DNA of 64,000 nucleotides, taken from contig CAJMAC010000001.1 of NCBI GenBank assembly GCA_905211265.1, positions 1 to 64,000 of the forward strand, in the 5' to 3' direction. The notes under the pieces were generated by a model, which was not told the origin of the DNA, ran no database searches, and was given only the letters and a program-made list of their open reading frames with translations. Of the stretch, positions 63,004 to 64,000 are shown in pieces. This stretch comes from an uncultured Eubacteriales bacterium. GTDB taxonomy: Bacteria; Bacillota_I; Bacilli_A; RF39; UBA660. Numbering within the stretch: the first letter of the stretch is position 1; every line of letters starts with the position of its first letter. The position numbers and the translations under genes are program-made.

Positions 63004-63411
63004 TTAACTTTTTTTCTTACTATTCCAAATTTTAAATCTAATATCGTGTAGTATTTGTATTATTTCTGCTAGTGCAAATATTCCTAGTGAAACACCATCA
63101 TATGTTAGCCAAATTGTCATCAAAGAACTGAATTCTATCTCATCATATTCATTTTGCCCTAGTATAAAACCTAATATAAAACCTAACACAATTATTATCC
63201 AAGCAATTACTTTTAATATACTAGAGATAGTATTTTTTTCTTGCATTATTTTTTCTAATCTCATATCAAGATTTTCTGTATTGTATTCTTTTAAATTATT
63301 ACAATATGGACAGCCTTTTTCTAAATCTTTTACTTCTCTACCACAATTAACACATTTAATCTTTTTACCATTTTTATAATCTTCTAAATTATCAAAAAAA
63401 TCATCTTTCAT
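63004..63411 (-). CDS. Zinc-ribbon membrane protein
   Basis: The 135-aa protein has an N-terminal zinc ribbon, CVNCGREVKDLEKGCPYC (near residue 20), a charged linker, and two membrane helices (about 62-84 and 98-120). It starts inside the end of the upstream polytopic gene (11-base overlap). Function unknown; the zinc ribbon may bind partner proteins or DNA. It is probably co-expressed with the following entry. Confidence 0.75.
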   Translation of the reverse strand: MKDDFFDNLEDYKNGKKIKCVNCGREVKDLEKGCPYCNNLKEYNTENLDMRLEKIMQEKNTISSILKVIAWIIIVLGFILGFILGQNEYDEIEFSSLMTIWLTYDGVSLGIFALAEIIQILHDIRFKIWNSKKKS

Positions 63412-63988
63412 TTTTTACCTCCAATTTCTTTAGTTTGTTAAGTCCATATAACCTAAAATATAATATTACTGGTATATAATATATTGTTTCTATAATACAT
63501 TTAATTACTACATCAAACTTAATTATTCCATAAGTTGACTTATTAATAATAGAACCAATTAAGCATATAAAGTATACTAGTATGCTTACTATACACATTA
63601 TATTAGGCTTAATAATACTTTTATTTTTAGAATAGAATGTCATTCCTAAACTAATAATCAATGTAACAAACAATGGTATATAGTTAGATAATATTAGCCT
63701 AATACTAATAAAATTACCACTAATAAATAATTTTCCAACATATGTACATCTTATTAATAATACAACTATAAAGTTTATAAATACTATTGTATTCAATACA
63801 TTTAATTTTATATGACTTTTAGAAATTACCAAAATGTAATATAAAAGTAATATTAAACAACCACTAGTAGCAAAATCAAATAAATTTACAACTATGGTAT
63901 AAGTTTTAAAAGTACTAATAAAAGATACAACAAGTAGTATTATGGAGATTATAACCAGTAATTTTGGGTTATCAAAAATTTTTTTCAT
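63401..63988 (-). CDS. Polytopic membrane protein of the element
   Basis: The 195-aa protein has ~6 membrane helices and a basic C-terminus (YGLNKLKKLEVKNER). No conserved motif I can name. The ATG at 63988 has no visible ribosome-binding site and the window ends 12 bases upstream, so the true start could be further out. It overlaps the zinc-ribbon gene. Confidence 0.6.
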   Translation of the reverse strand: MKKIFDNPKLLVIISIILLVVSFISTFKTYTIVVNLFDFATSGCLILLLYYILVISKSHIKLNVLNTIVFINFIVVLLIRCTYVGKLFISGNFISIRLILSNYIPLFVTLIISLGMTFYSKNKSIIKPNIMCIVSILVYFICLIGSIINKSTYGIIKFDVVIKCIIETIYYIPVILYFRLYGLNKLKKLEVKNER

Positions 63989-64000
63989 TGTTTACGTACT

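Larger units (their letters stand above)
59085..64000. mobile_element. Integrated element led by a large serine recombinase (one end in window)
   Basis: The region holds a large serine recombinase at its edge, a small accessory ORF, an AAA replication-type ATPase, an HTH protein related to IS5-type transposase N-termini, a zinc-ribbon membrane protein and another polytopic protein. The host gene is cut at the left edge. The right end is not in the window. It is probably an integrative or mobilisable element; no conjugation or phage structural genes are seen in this part. Confidence 0.75.

Noticed and set aside
1..64000. Mollicute genetic code (TGA as Trp)
   Set aside because: Tryptophans are encoded by TGG and full-length conserved proteins are obtained with the standard code.

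Overview
The window comes from a very AT-rich (roughly a quarter G+C by eye), low-GC Gram-positive, spore-forming bacterium. The best guess is an uncultured gut-type member of the Bacilli (Erysipelotrichia or a Mollicutes-adjacent lineage). Support includes Bacillus-like sporulation genes (gerE, gerM, spoIIIAH, gpr, spoVB, ylbD, and a spoVD-mraY-spoVE set), an editing-domain-less ProRS, wall genes, sortase substrates, and standard stop-codon use. There is no rRNA and no CRISPR array. Three tRNAs are present.

Layout. 1-4 kb: an operon of an asparagine-synthase-type amidotransferase and a D-Asp-ligase/Asp-racemase fusion, which together could build an amidated D-aspartate peptidoglycan cross-bridge. 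4-8 kb: ruvB, a NUDIX hydrolase, tRNA-Arg, and gerM-gerE-spoIIIAH. 8-16 kb: YihY, a sensor-like double-binding-protein/GGDEF protein, obgE, secG, proS, tRNA-Ala and tRNA-Pro. 16-26 kb: rpoZ, then a surface block made of a dockerin-tailed leucine-rich-repeat protein, a membrane-anchored cohesin-like/cadherin-like protein, an SH3 protein, cmk, and two NPNTG-anchored wall proteins. 26-36 kb: two lipid-II/polysaccharide flippase homologues, a YafQ-DinJ toxin-antitoxin pair, gpr, rpsT, a membrane-tethered XRE regulator facing a transglutaminase-like gene, a HAD protein and a CarD-like regulator. 36-41 kb: a stripped-down division/sporulation wall cluster (spoVE/ftsW, mraY, spoVD/pbp) and a PAP2 protein. 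41-51 kb: a Sel1-repeat protein, response regulator, kinase and ABC transporter run, then a sortase and a thioester adhesin. 51-59 kb: a dicarboxylate symporter, nfo, a lone prepilin, rsmD-ylbE-ylbD, and a polyprenyl-phosphate glycosyltransferase pair. 59-64 kb: the start of an integrated element led by a large serine recombinase, inserted into a LolA/GerS-like gene; its far end lies outside the window.

Genes are tightly packed. Many intrinsic terminators begin inside the stop codon of the preceding gene, and several starts overlap upstream stops. The most interesting points are the cohesin-like/dockerin neighbours (a possible non-cellulosomal surface docking pair), the compact D-Asp cross-bridge operon, a two-copy structured repeat with a compensatory base-pair change (near 40 and near 31,545), and the gene-splitting recombinase element. 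All functional assignments come from reading the sequence; no database search was run.
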